A DNA stretch of 51,976 nt from assembly GCA_035548055.1 (NCBI GenBank), contig DASZTL010000104.1:1-51976 (forward strand). The letters run 5' to 3'. Source of the DNA: DASZTV01 sp035548055 (GTDB taxonomy: Bacteria > Actinomycetota > Actinomycetes > JAFAQI01). The position numbers and the translations under genes are program-made. Under the pieces are notes generated by a model, which saw nothing but the letters and a program-made list of their open reading frames with translations, was not told the DNA's origin and did no database searches. Shown here one piece after another: positions 1-10,212 of the stretch; position 1 is the stretch's first letter, and every line of letters starts with the position of its first letter.

Positions 1-131
1 TCGTGTCGTCGCGACAGAGCTTCCTCGTCACGAAGCGGAACGAGCTCGTGGCAGGCCAGCTGGAGCTGGCTCGTAACTGGGGCGAGGAACTCGCCGAGAC
101 GGTGAGCCGGACGGGCGTGTACGTGCGATGA
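1..131 (+). CDS. C-terminal end of an unidentified protein (5' truncated)
   Basis: An open frame enters from the left edge (reading from base 3) and stops at TGA 129-131. It overlaps the ATG of the next gene in an ATGA junction. The visible 42 or so residues are a charged amphipathic helix with ELVAGQLELARNWGEELAET near its end, followed by a short tail. There is no domain motif to name it. The 4-bp overlap says it is translationally coupled to the DUF4389 protein, so the two are probably one operon. An SDR or regulator C terminus is possible but cannot be shown. Confidence 0.6.
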   Translation, partial: VSSRQSFLVTKRNELVAGQLELARNWGEELAETVSRTGVYVR

Positions 132-841
132 GCACGACGACGCCGCTCAGCCGACCTGCCGGCTACCCGCTCCGCCTCGACGGCAGGTTCGATACGACGA
201 CGAGTCGCTGGCTCTGGCTCGTGAAGTGGCTGCTCGTCCTGCCTCATGCGATCGTCCTGTTCTTCCTCTGGCTCGCCGCGATCCTCGTGACTGTCGTCGC
301 CGGGATCGCGATCTTGTTCACCGGTCGATACCCGCGACCGCTGTTCGACTTCGTGGTCGGCGTCATGCGATGGACGTGGCGTGTCGGCTTCTACGGGCTC
401 AGCGCCCTCGGCACCGACAGCTACCCGCCTTTCAGTCTTGCGCCTGACCCGCACTACCCGGCCGACCTGGAGGTTGCGTATCCGGAGCGGCTGAGCCGCG
501 GGCTGGTGCTCGTCAAGTGGTGGTTGTTGGCCATTCCCCAGTACGTCGTCGTATCGGTCTTCCAAGGTGGATGGGGTCTCGGCTGGACCGGCGGGCCCCG
601 CGCCGCCGCCGGCATCGGCCTGATCTCGATCCTCGCGGTGATCGGCGCGGTGGCGCTCCTCGTCCGCGGCCAGTACCCGCCACGGATCTTCGACCTCGTG
701 ATCGGCCTCGATCGCTGGTGTTTCCGGGTGCTCGCCTACGCCCTGCTCATGACTGACGAGTACCCGCCGTTCCGTCTCGACACCGGCGAGTCCGATTCCG
801 GATCGAGTTTGCCCTTGCGGGCGACGCCCAGCGCGAGATAG
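128..841 (+). CDS. DUF4389 domain membrane protein
   Basis: A 237-residue protein with two copies of the DUF4389 pattern. Each copy has a hydrophobic segment preceded by LVKW (residues about 33-60 and 132-155) and a soluble stretch with RYPRPLFDFVVGVMRW or QYPPRIFDLVIGLDRW, each followed by a YPPF motif (SYPPFSL and EYPPFRLDT). About four membrane segments are visible. The family is widespread in Actinobacteria and has no assigned biochemical role. The ATG overlaps the stop of the preceding gene (ATGA), and a Fur-like inverted repeat starts 3 bp after its stop. It sits where furA often lies upstream of katG, but it is not a regulator. Confidence 0.85.
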   Translation: MSTTTPLSRPAGYPLRLDGRFDTTTSRWLWLVKWLLVLPHAIVLFFLWLAAILVTVVAGIAILFTGRYPRPLFDFVVGVMRWTWRVGFYGLSALGTDSYPPFSLAPDPHYPADLEVAYPERLSRGLVLVKWWLLAIPQYVVVSVFQGGWGLGWTGGPRAAAGIGLISILAVIGAVALLVRGQYPPRIFDLVIGLDRWCFRVLAYALLMTDEYPPFRLDTGESDSGSSLPLRATPSAR

Positions 842-843
842 GC

Positions 844-862
844 ATTGAGAAGGAGTCTCAAT
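844..862. promoter_or_regulatory. Fur/PerR-like operator upstream of katG
   Basis: ATTGAGAAGGAGTCTCAAT is a perfect 7-bp inverted repeat with a 5-bp centre. Its core TGAGAAGGAGTCTCA has the layout of the 7-1-7 Fur-family box. A TTGAGA hexamer in the left arm and a TATCTG about 15 bp further on could be the katG -35 and -10, so a bound repressor would cover the promoter. It starts 3 bp after the previous stop, so a weak terminator is an alternative reading. However, the arm is short, not GC-rich, and has no T-run. Confidence 0.55.
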
Positions 863-914
863 ATCTATCTGTCAGGGTGCTGCCTCGAGGACGAACGAGA
901 AGAGATGACCCGCG

Positions 915-3077
<2,163 letters not shown>

Positions 3078-3125
3078 GGCGGGTGCACCGGAGCCTGCCG
3101 GACGGATGAGCAGGAAGGAGCGACG

Positions 3126-3143
3126 GTGATCATCGGCGAATAG
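3126..3143 (+). other. Five-codon in-frame mini-ORF ending in TAG against the next start
   Basis: The only good Shine-Dalgarno here (AAGGAG, 3115-3120) is 5 bp before GTG 3126. That GTG opens only Val-Ile-Ile-Gly-Glu before TAG at 3141-3143. The next base begins the GTG of the hydrolase in the same frame. The mini-ORF may deliver ribosomes by termination-reinitiation, or the TAG may be a mutation or read-through site in a slightly longer gene. Confidence 0.4.
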
Positions 3144-4688
3144 GTGAGCATGCGACTTCGCCCAAGGGTCGGCCTGATCACCGCTGTTTCAATTGCGGCG
3201 ATGGTGGTCTCACCCGCCGTTGCCCACGCAGCGAAGGGTGCGACCACCAAGAACGGCTGCGTCACCAGCGTCCCTGACCCAGGAACCAGCACCCCGGTCC
3301 GGATCTGCTACTCGCTGTTCGAGCCGGCAGGCGCATCGCCGTCGCACAAGGTGCCGCTGATCTTCCACAGCCACGGCTGGGGCGGGTCGCGAGAGACGAG
3401 CGCGACCTCGTCACAGATCAAGCCGTTCCTCGACGCGGGCTACGGCGTACTGTCCTTCGACCAGCGCGGCTTCGGTCAGAGCGGTGGGCACGCGCAGATC
3501 GAGAACCCGGCATTCGAGGGTCGCGACGTCGAGCGGCTCGTCGCCCTGGTCAGCCGGTTGAACTGGGTCGTCCAGGACGGGCCGGGCGACCCGCGGATCG
3601 GCGCGGTCGGTGGTTCCTACGGGGGCGGCTACCAGTTCGTCGGCGCTTTCCGTGAGATCACCGACCAGCACAAGCAGGTCTTCGACGCGCTGGCACCGCA
3701 GATCACCTGGTGGGACCTCAAGCAGTCTCTCGCGCCGTCCGGCGTCGCAAAGACCGAGTGGGCGACGCTCCTGACGGCAGCCGGCGTCTCCGCACTTCCG
3801 CAGCCCGTGCTCGCCGGCTTCGCCGAGTCCGCAGCCCTCGGCACGTGGAACGACGGGACCATCCCGGGCACCACCGACCTGAACAAGTTCTTCGCCAAGA
3901 ACGGCCCGTCGTGGCAGGTCTCGCAAGGCCGCCACATCGACGTGCCGGTTCTGTTCGGTCAGGGCATCACCGATGAGCTGTTCCCGCTCGACCAGGGCCT
4001 GAAGAACTGGGCGTACGCCCTCACGCCGAAGGCGCGGCGGCACAGCATCTTCATCGGCTACAACGGCGGGCACGTTCTGCCCAACGCATTCCCGCAGTCG
4101 ATCCAGCCCAGTGGCGACCCCTGCACCGCGAAGCTGACCCACGGAAAGGACTTCACCGCACTGACGGTCGAGTTCTTCAACCGATACCTCAAGCACCAGG
4201 ATGTGCATCTACCCGGCCTGAACGCCTACCACCTGGCTACCGCGTCCGGCACGTGCACGACAACGAAGTCCGTCGTGCCAAACCGCACCATCTCGATCGG
4301 CACTGTCACGACGCCGGAGCTCGCCGGACCGCCGCTCGCAACCAAGATCGCTGACGGCCCGATTCGAATCGCCGGTACGCCGTACCTCACCGGTGCGGCG
4401 ACCGCCCTCGGGGTGAACAATCGCGCGTTCTACGCCCTCGGCATCGGCACCAGCCCGCTCGACGCCAAGATCGTGCAGGGCGACATGTATCCCTGGAGCT
4501 CGGCCACACCCCTGAACGGGATGCCGGAGCAGGTCGAGCTGCCTTCAGTGGCAGTGAACGTGCCCCGCGGCCAGTCCCTGTTCCTGATCGCGGCCGCGAC
4601 GAACGACATGTACGCCGGCTTCGGCAGCCGCACTCCGGGCGTGGTGATCTTCAACAACGCCAAGGTGCGTCTGCCGGTCGTCCGGTAG
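3144..4688 (+). CDS. Secreted alpha/beta hydrolase, S15/CocE-like
   Basis: A 514-residue exported serine hydrolase. A signal peptide occupies residues 1-30 (positive start, hydrophobic core, cleavage near AHA). The alpha/beta fold shows the oxyanion HSHGWGG near residue 76, FDQRGFGQSGG, and the nucleophile elbow GGSYGGGY (Ser158). The acid is probably in GQGITDELFP and the His in YNGGHVLPN. After about residue 365 comes a beta-rich region ending near the C terminus, as in the jelly-roll domain of X-Pro dipeptidyl peptidase/CocE enzymes. Substrate is unknown; peptidase or esterase are both possible. The start is GTG 3144 or ATG 3150; neither has its own good ribosome-binding site. The next gene starts 9 bp later, so the two are probably co-transcribed. 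Confidence 0.85.
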   Translation: MSMRLRPRVGLITAVSIAAMVVSPAVAHAAKGATTKNGCVTSVPDPGTSTPVRICYSLFEPAGASPSHKVPLIFHSHGWGGSRETSATSSQIKPFLDAGYGVLSFDQRGFGQSGGHAQIENPAFEGRDVERLVALVSRLNWVVQDGPGDPRIGAVGGSYGGGYQFVGAFREITDQHKQVFDALAPQITWWDLKQSLAPSGVAKTEWATLLTAAGVSALPQPVLAGFAESAALGTWNDGTIPGTTDLNKFFAKNGPSWQVSQGRHIDVPVLFGQGITDELFPLDQGLKNWAYALTPKARRHSIFIGYNGGHVLPNAFPQSIQPSGDPCTAKLTHGKDFTALTVEFFNRYLKHQDVHLPGLNAYHLATASGTCTTTKSVVPNRTISIGTVTTPELAGPPLATKIADGPIRIAGTPYLTGAATALGVNNRAFYALGIGTSPLDAKIVQGDMYPWSSATPLNGMPEQVELPSVAVNVPRGQSLFLIAAATNDMYAGFGSRTPGVVIFNNAKVRLPVVR

Positions 4689-4697
4689 CGCGATCGC

Positions 4698-6182
4698 ATG
4701 AGCCTGGATCGCCGCTCACTCCTGAAGGGCGCCGCCGTCGCCTCCGGGGCCGCGCTGCTCGGGTCGGGCGTCACAGGGCGGGCCGTCGCCGCGCCCTTCC
4801 TCAACATCGGTCCGATCGACACGCCCTCGCTCAATGCGGTTGCGGGGCGCTCACCGATCGAGCACGTCGTGTGCGTGATGATGGAGAACCGGAGCTTCGA
4901 CCACTTCATGGGTTGGCTGCCCGGCGCGAACGGGATCGGGATCGATCTCGACGGCAAGATCGCCGACCACGAGCGATACGAGTCCTTCCGGTTCCGTGAC
5001 CGCAGCGGGAAGACGCACGGCATCTTCAAGACCGACGTGCTCAACGCGTGCGGTGAGGCCGACCAGGACCACGGCTATGACGGCGGCCGGATCCAGTGGA
5101 GCAACGGGAGGATGAACGGGTTCGTCGCGGACCCCCACAACACGACGTATGCGCTGTCCTACTACGCAGCGAGCGCCCGCCAGTTCAGCACACCGCTCGC
5201 CATGAACTACACGACCTGCGACAACTACTTCTGCTCCTACCTCGGCCCGACCTGGCCGAACCGCTTCTTTCAGCACTCGGCGCAGACCGACCGGCAGAAC
5301 GACGACCTGCATCCCGACTGGAGCGACGCGGCCTGGGCGCCGAGTCCGGTTCCCTCGATCTGGGATCAGCTCAACAAGCCGGGTGGGCCGACCGGCCGGT
5401 ACTACTTCAGCGACGTTCCGTTCCTTGCCCTTTGGGGGGCCAAGCACCTTCCGATCTCCGCGCCCTACCCCGAGTTCCTCGTCGACGCGGCGGCCGGAAC
5501 CCTGGCGAACTTCACGATGGTCGAGCCACGCTTCGCGGGCGAAGGCCAGGGCATCACCAACGATGACCATCCCCTCGCTGACCTGCGCGGCGGCGACGCG
5601 TTCCTCGCCGAGATCTTCCACGCTCTGGCGAACGGACCGAAGTGGTCGAAGACGCTGCTCGTCATCAACTACGACGAATGGGGCGGTTTCTTCGACCACG
5701 TCGCACCGCCCATGGTGGCGCCCGGCAACCAGTTGCTCGACACACAGAACGTCGTCCGGGACCGCAAGACCAAGGAGATCACCAAGGTGCTCGCGGGCTT
5801 CCGGGTGCCATGCATCCTCGCCTCGCCGTACGCGAAGGGCAACCCGGACCGGCCGCGGATCAGCTCGTACGCCTACGACCACGCATCCGTGCTGCGGTTC
5901 GTCGAGTGGAACTGGAAGCTTCACGCCATGACACCCCGTGACGCGTCAATCCCCTTCGCCGGCGCCTCCAAGAAGCACCTGAGCAACCTTCGCTACGCGC
6001 TCGACTTCACCAACCCGAAACCGAGGGTGCCAGATCTCCCGCAACCATCGCCATTCCTCACCAGCGGTTGCGAAATCCCCGTGCTGCCCTCCGGGGGCAT
6101 CGAACTCGGTACGGTCAGTGGGCCCGCTCGTCCGTCGTGGGATGCGCTCAAGCGATCCGAGCTGATCAAGGGTTGGATCTAG
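4698..6182 (+). CDS. Tat-exported phospholipase C/acid phosphatase-type phosphoesterase
   Basis: A 494-residue phosphoesterase of the phospholipase C/acid phosphatase family (PF04185). A twin-arginine signal DRRSLLKGAAVASGAALLGS opens the protein and is followed by an Ala-rich cleavage region near residue 32. The family signature IEHVVCVMMENRSFDHFMGW carries the metal-binding Glu-Asn and the catalytic residue region. Further metal and active-site motifs are NDDHP and INYDEWGGFFDHV. The closing CILASPYAKG and YDHASVLRFVEWNW motifs are also typical. It would act outside the membrane on phospholipids or other phosphodiesters. It follows the secreted hydrolase closely, suggesting joint scavenging. 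Its stop overlaps the stop of the opposing esterase by 4 bp. Confidence 0.9.
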   Translation: MSLDRRSLLKGAAVASGAALLGSGVTGRAVAAPFLNIGPIDTPSLNAVAGRSPIEHVVCVMMENRSFDHFMGWLPGANGIGIDLDGKIADHERYESFRFRDRSGKTHGIFKTDVLNACGEADQDHGYDGGRIQWSNGRMNGFVADPHNTTYALSYYAASARQFSTPLAMNYTTCDNYFCSYLGPTWPNRFFQHSAQTDRQNDDLHPDWSDAAWAPSPVPSIWDQLNKPGGPTGRYYFSDVPFLALWGAKHLPISAPYPEFLVDAAAGTLANFTMVEPRFAGEGQGITNDDHPLADLRGGDAFLAEIFHALANGPKWSKTLLVINYDEWGGFFDHVAPPMVAPGNQLLDTQNVVRDRKTKEITKVLAGFRVPCILASPYAKGNPDRPRISSYAYDHASVLRFVEWNWKLHAMTPRDASIPFAGASKKHLSNLRYALDFTNPKPRVPDLPQPSPFLTSGCEIPVLPSGGIELGTVSGPARPSWDALKRSELIKGWI

Positions 6183-7069
6183 GTCTTGATCAGGCTCACG
6201 ATCTCTGCGCGCGCCGGCTTCGCCTCCGGGATCGGCAGGATCGGATAGACATGCGGGAGCGTTGCTCCCTCTCGAACCGTGAGCTGTGCCCCGTCACGCT
6301 TCATCGCCGCGGCTAACGGCGCGATGTCCGCGAAGAAGATGTCGTGCGTCCCCATGAACGTGACGACCGGTGCGAGCCCGCTCATCCGCCCGAACATCGG
6401 ACTGACCTTCGGATCCTGAGGGTTGAGGACGCCGGCGTACTGCAAGCCGCAGTAGCGCAAGCCGTCGATGCTCAGCATGACGTCGTACGGTTCGATCTCA
6501 CGGGCCTTCGGTTCGCTCAACGTCACATCGAGCCATGGGCTGATCAGGATGATTCGTGCTGGTTGCTTGCCCCGGTCGCGCAACGCCTGCGCGACCGCAA
6601 GTGCCATGCCGCCGCCGGCGCTGTCCCCCATGACCGTCACGTGGTCGGTGCCGAACTGATCGATGGCGCGCTCGACGATGTCAGCCATCGCCGGCACCGT
6701 CTTGTCTGCTGTCTGCTCCGGGGCCAACGGATAGATCGGAACCGTGAAATGCGCCTGAGCCGACTTGGCGATCTCACTGATGAACCGCCAATGGAATGGC
6801 GAGATCTCGAACGTGTAGGACCCGCCGTGCAGGTAGACGACATGGTGGCGCGCCTGCACGTTTCGTGGTCTGGCGTCGAAGACCGTGATGCCGTCGACCG
6901 TGCCGGCCTGCACATCGAGAGCACGGGCGATCACCCCGGGCGGCGCCGTTCGAGGTGTCTTCGCTCGCGCTTTGTCGATCTGCTTCTGCATCCGCTCCGG
7001 GCCTTCCGGGCCCGTGGTCTTGCGCAGCAGGCGAGCGCCGACCTCGATGGCACGCAGCTGCCAGCTCAT
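6179..7069 (-). CDS. Alpha/beta hydrolase, hormone-sensitive-lipase (HSL) family esterase
   Basis: A 296-residue cytoplasmic esterase/lipase. The HSL oxyanion motif is YLHGGSY (HGG at residues 81-83) and the nucleophile elbow is GDSAGGGMA (Ser150). PIYPLAPE is the conserved strand before it. The likely catalytic Asp is in GTHDIFF and the His in LPHVYPI. No signal peptide is present. It probably hydrolyses short- to medium-chain acyl esters; the natural substrate cannot be read from sequence. It is divergent from the MEST-like hydrolase (35 bp between starts) and convergent with the phospholipase gene, with no terminator between. Confidence 0.9.
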   Translation of the reverse strand: MSWQLRAIEVGARLLRKTTGPEGPERMQKQIDKARAKTPRTAPPGVIARALDVQAGTVDGITVFDARPRNVQARHHVVYLHGGSYTFEISPFHWRFISEIAKSAQAHFTVPIYPLAPEQTADKTVPAMADIVERAIDQFGTDHVTVMGDSAGGGMALAVAQALRDRGKQPARIILISPWLDVTLSEPKAREIEPYDVMLSIDGLRYCGLQYAGVLNPQDPKVSPMFGRMSGLAPVVTFMGTHDIFFADIAPLAAAMKRDGAQLTVREGATLPHVYPILPIPEAKPARAEIVSLIKT

Positions 7070-7104
7070 GTCCCCTCCGCGTGCACGCCGCTACGGTAAC
7101 CGTC

Positions 7105-8124
7105 ATGACGGGAGGACGAGCGCAGGCCTGGCGGGACCGCGGGTCACACTTCTCTTGGAGTCCGGCCGACGAGTCAGCACCGGCCGTTGACATCTTTCAC
7201 ATCGAAGGTGGGGACCCTTCCAACCCGACGGTGGTGCTGGTCCACGGCTTCCCGACCTGCAGCGTCGACTGGTTCGACCTCGGCGTCTTGCTGAGCGACC
7301 GGTTCCACGTCTGCGCCATCGACTTCCCTGGATATGGATTCTCGAGCAAGCCCGCCGGCTGGGGCTACAGCCTCGTTCGCGATGCCGAGCTGCTCGACCA
7401 TTACCTCGCCGTGGTGCTCGGCAAGGAGTCGGCTGTCGTCGTCGCACACGACCGTGGCACCAGCGTCTCCCTGCTTCATACGATCAACGCGGCCGCCGGA
7501 CAAACCAAGACGAGCGTCGACCACCTGATCCTGACCAACGGCAACATCTATCTGCCGTTGTCCAACCTCACCGACTTCCAGCGTCTCGCGCTGGATCCTG
7601 CGACGTGGCCCACCGTCATGGAGGTCATGACCCCGGCCATGCTCGCTGCCGGGATGGGCATGCTGACGTTCACACCACCTCGCGGCGCCGGCGACCCTGA
7701 GGTCGCAGCGCTCGAGGCGACGTTCGCTCACAACGACGGCGTGAGCGTGTTGAACGAGACGATCCAGTATCTCGTCGAGCGCGCCGAGAACGAGACCGAG
7801 TGGCTCGAGCTGCTCGGGAAGCTGGACACGCCGACCTCCATCATCTGGGGCATGAACGACCCGGTGGCGCCACCTCGTGTTGCGCTGCACGCCTGGGACG
7901 ACTTCCTGATGTTCAAACCCGGGCAGAATCGGGTCTATCTCGTACCAGACGCGAACCACTACATCCAGAACGATCGGCCCGACGCGTTGGCTGCGGTGAT
8001 GGCACACACGCTCGACCCGGGAAGCGATGCGGCACCGGGCCCGATCGCGCCGGAGAAGGGTGCGCCGGTTCTCATCGACAGCTCTCGCGAACGGATGCCG
8101 AAAGGCACCGACGTACTCAGCTGA
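7105..8124 (+). CDS. MEST/epoxide-hydrolase-like alpha/beta hydrolase
   Basis: A 339-residue alpha/beta hydrolase. HGFPTCSVDW (residues 47-56) is the HGxP oxyanion motif of epoxide hydrolases. The nucleophile position holds Asp116 in VVVAHDRGTS, so it belongs to the Asp-nucleophile branch (epoxide hydrolases, haloalkane dehalogenases) rather than to esterases. The His is in PDANHYIQNDRPD. The motif set HGFPT..DW, FPGYGFSSKP and LTNGNIYLP recalls the MEST (mesoderm-specific transcript) subfamily, whose substrate is unknown. The frame remains open upstream to 6955, but that part overlaps the divergent esterase; ATG 7105 is preferred. The last 8 bp overlap the end of the opposing F420 oxidoreductase gene. 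Confidence 0.85.
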   Translation: MTGGRAQAWRDRGSHFSWSPADESAPAVDIFHIEGGDPSNPTVVLVHGFPTCSVDWFDLGVLLSDRFHVCAIDFPGYGFSSKPAGWGYSLVRDAELLDHYLAVVLGKESAVVVAHDRGTSVSLLHTINAAAGQTKTSVDHLILTNGNIYLPLSNLTDFQRLALDPATWPTVMEVMTPAMLAAGMGMLTFTPPRGAGDPEVAALEATFAHNDGVSVLNETIQYLVERAENETEWLELLGKLDTPTSIIWGMNDPVAPPRVALHAWDDFLMFKPGQNRVYLVPDANHYIQNDRPDALAAVMAHTLDPGSDAAPGPIAPEKGAPVLIDSSRERMPKGTDVLS

Positions 8125-9031
8125 GGACGCCGATCACTTCTCTGCCGTATTGGTCCAGCGCCTCGACCGCGTGATCGACCGAGTCTCCGGGGACGCCGAC
8201 TCCATTCCACGTCACGCCGATCTCAGCGAGTCGGGCAAGCCCTTCGAGCTGCGCACCGGCGTCGAACGACGCGGTGCCAAGATCTCCGCCTTCCCGAGTC
8301 ATGAACGAGACGTCGATCGCCGAGCGGTCACGCCCGGCTGCGTCGACCCGCCGCCAAAGGTCGTCGAGCAGCCGACTCAGGTCTGCTGTCGTCTCGAGAA
8401 CCGTCGTCTTCGCCGTCGCCGCGAGGGAGGCGGGAGCCGGGAACGGGTTCCAGCCGTCGCCGAAGTCGGCAACGCGCTGTCGCGCCCGAGCGCCATTGCC
8501 CCCTACCCAGATCGGCACGAGCGCGGGCTTGGGGTTCGCGGTCTGCCCCACCGCGGAGAAGGTTGAGCCCTCGAAGGCGAAGTTGTCGGTGGACCAGATG
8601 CCTTTGATGACCTGAATCGCCTCGTCGAACAAGTCGTTTCGCGAGTCGAAGTCCACGCCGAGCGCTCGGTACTCGGCCTTCATGTAGCCGACGGCCGCCG
8701 ACAACGTGAACCGCCCGTTGGACAGCGCATCGATCGTGGCGATGGCCTTCGCAACGATGAACGGGTTTCGATACGGCAGGACGACGATGTTGGGGATCAG
8801 CCTGATCCGCTCGGTGACCGCTGCGATGAAGGACAGGGCCGCAAACGGATCGAGCGCATCGTGCCCGCCCGCCTGGAGCCAGCGGTCCGATGGCGCCGGG
8901 TGGTCGGTGAACCCGATCCCATCGAATCCGGCCGCTTCCGCCGCCTTGGCGAACCGGATCACCGCATCCTTGGAGACGAACGCCGGGTCGTACGGATGCT
9001 TCACCAGCGGGTACGTGACCCAATGCCTCAT
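8117..9031 (-). CDS. LLM-class F420-dependent oxidoreductase
   Basis: A 304-residue TIM-barrel, luciferase-like oxidoreductase expected to use the deazaflavin F420. Typical segments are AKAAEAAGFDGIGFTDHPAP near the N terminus, DPFAALSFIAAVTERIRL, the cofactor-side VLPYRNPFIVAKAIATID, LSNGRFTLSAAVGYMKAEY, and PIWVGGNGARARQRVADFGD near residue 190. The frame extends to 9247, but that extension reads like antisense of the SDR. ATG 9031 is preceded by a GTGAGG site that also contains the upstream gene's TGA, so translation is probably coupled to the SDR (start 10 bp after its stop). Substrate is unknown; the family acts on hydride acceptors such as enones and quinones. Confidence 0.88.
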   Translation of the reverse strand: MRHWVTYPLVKHPYDPAFVSKDAVIRFAKAAEAAGFDGIGFTDHPAPSDRWLQAGGHDALDPFAALSFIAAVTERIRLIPNIVVLPYRNPFIVAKAIATIDALSNGRFTLSAAVGYMKAEYRALGVDFDSRNDLFDEAIQVIKGIWSTDNFAFEGSTFSAVGQTANPKPALVPIWVGGNGARARQRVADFGDGWNPFPAPASLAATAKTTVLETTADLSRLLDDLWRRVDAAGRDRSAIDVSFMTREGGDLGTASFDAGAQLEGLARLAEIGVTWNGVGVPGDSVDHAVEALDQYGREVIGVLS

Positions 9032-9041
9032 GACCAGTGCC

Positions 9042-9851
9042 TCACGACGTCGGGCCCAGCACGTAGTGTCCCGTCTCGGGATGGTGGTACCAACCCCCGG
9101 CGGCGTGGGTGCCGCCGTCGACGTGAAGCGTCTGACCGGTGACGTACGCCGACAGGTCCGAGGCGAGGAAGACCGCGACTCCAGCGATCTCGTCGACATG
9201 GCCGGCCCGGCCCATCGGCACCATGTCCTGGACCCGGTCGAGCACACCGGGCATCGCCACCGCCTCGAGACCTTCCGTCATGGTGAAGTCAGGGGCGATC
9301 GCGTTGACCCGGATCCGGTACGGCGCGAGCTCCAGCGCAGCGGTCTTCGTGTAGTTGATGACGCCGGCTTTTGCCGCGGCGTACGCCGCGTACCCCGGGG
9401 CGGCCCGCGTCCCTTCGATCGACGTGACGCTGATCACGCTGCCGCCGACGCCTACTCCGACCATCGCCTTCGTGACCCGGTGAGTGCACAGCAGCACATG
9501 ACGCAGGTTCGCCCGGTACAGCGCGTCCCAGCCGTTGTCGGTGGTCTCGAGCAGCGGGGCGGAGAACACCCCGCCCGCATTGTTCACGAGGATCGACGGC
9601 GGGCCGAGCTTCTCGATCGTCTCGGCTAGCGCGGCCTCGACCGCAGCCGACTCGCGCACATCAGTCGGGACGCTGAGCCCGCCGACCTCGGTGGCCGCGG
9701 CCGCTGCGGTCTCCGGGTCGCGTTCCCAGACAGCGACCTTGGCTCCGAACGCAGCGAAGCCGGCCGCGATCCCACGACCGATCCCGGATCCGGCGCCCGT
9801 GACGATCGCCACCCGGCCGTCGAGCCGTACGGCGTCCGGCGAGATCGGCAT
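9042..9851 (-). CDS. SDR-family NAD(P)-dependent oxidoreductase
   Basis: A 269-residue classical short-chain dehydrogenase/reductase. The cofactor loop TGAGSGIGRGIAAGF lies near residue 17, NNAGG is the structural motif, and the catalytic Ser is in SVTSIEGTRAAPGYAAYAAA with Tyr-x3-Lys as YAAAK. APDF.MTEGLE and a terminal VDGGTH complete the fold. The acidic residue after beta-2 (VWERDPE) suggests NAD over NADP. The open frame runs further upstream to 9941, but the extension overlaps the small membrane gene; ATG 9851 fits the family start. It is transcribed with the F420 oxidoreductase, perhaps acting on the same alcohol/ketone substrate. Confidence 0.9.
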   Translation of the reverse strand: MPISPDAVRLDGRVAIVTGAGSGIGRGIAAGFAAFGAKVAVWERDPETAAAAATEVGGLSVPTDVRESAAVEAALAETIEKLGPPSILVNNAGGVFSAPLLETTDNGWDALYRANLRHVLLCTHRVTKAMVGVGVGGSVISVTSIEGTRAAPGYAAYAAAKAGVINYTKTAALELAPYRIRVNAIAPDFTMTEGLEAVAMPGVLDRVQDMVPMGRAGHVDEIAGVAVFLASDLSAYVTGQTLHVDGGTHAAGGWYHHPETGHYVLGPTS

Positions 9852-9883
9852 GGCGGGCACCGTAACGCACGGCGACCGCGGGC

Positions 9884-10105
9884 TCAGTGGTGCAGCGTGT
9901 GCAACGCCTGCTCGATGTGCTGGTGACGGCAGTGCCAGCACAGCTGGCGCTCGTTGGCGGGGGTCAGCTTCCGATGCCCGCAGCCGGCGTGACGACTTCC
10001 GCTACGGAAGGTGACCACGCTCACCAGGCCGAGCCACTCCATGTACACGGCAGCGAGGAAGAGGGCGAGCGCCATCGCGATGATCACGGCAAGCAAAGGG
10101 TCCAT
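9884..10105 (-). CDS. Small Cys/His-rich single-pass membrane protein
   Basis: A 73-residue protein with an excellent ribosome-binding site (TAGGAGGCGA, 6 bp from the ATG), which argues strongly that it is real. One transmembrane segment (residues about 4-30) is followed by a short soluble tail. The tail has four Cys/His clusters: HAGCGH, CWHCRHQH, then HTLHH. The spacing (C-x-H about 12 residues before C-x-H-C-x-x-H) suggests a zinc or other metal site on the cytoplasmic or outer face. I do not recognise a named family. It is divergent from the MarR-type regulator, with a palindrome in the shared 107-bp promoter region, so it may be a target of that regulator. Confidence 0.75.
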   Translation of the reverse strand: MDPLLAVIIAMALALFLAAVYMEWLGLVSVVTFRSGSRHAGCGHRKLTPANERQLCWHCRHQHIEQALHTLHH

Positions 10106-10159
10106 GGCAGTCGCCTCCTAGCGCTGCGAGTCCCCCCGAAGGCTGGTACTCCTCTTGAT

Positions 10160-10180
10160 ACATGCATAATGCACGCATGT
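10160..10180. promoter_or_regulatory. Nested palindromic operator in the divergent marR promoter region
   Basis: ACATGC (10160-10165) and GCATGT (10175-10180) form a 6-bp inverted repeat. Inside them TGCATAATGCA (10163-10173) is itself a perfect palindrome. The CATAAT within it (10165-10170) resembles a -10 element whose start point would fall on or near ATG 10177. This is the layout expected for an autoregulated MarR operator controlling both marR-clc and the divergent small membrane gene. Confidence 0.55.
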
Positions 10181-10212
10181 CCATCACCTTCACGCCGTCC
10201 GGGCTCCGGTAG
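10177..10212 (+). other. Eleven-codon in-frame mini-ORF abutting the marR start
   Basis: ATG 10177 opens the peptide MSITFTPSGLR and ends in TAG 10210-10212. GTG 10213 of marR follows immediately in the same frame. There is no Shine-Dalgarno before GTG 10213. A -10-like CATAAT lies 6 bp before ATG 10177, so a leaderless message could start here. It may be a coupling leader or an amber-interrupted N terminus. Confidence 0.35.

Noticed and set aside
9032..9247. N-terminal extension of the F420 oxidoreductase frame
   Set aside because: The extension lies inside the SDR gene and does not resemble the family. ATG 9031 has a coupled ribosome-binding site.
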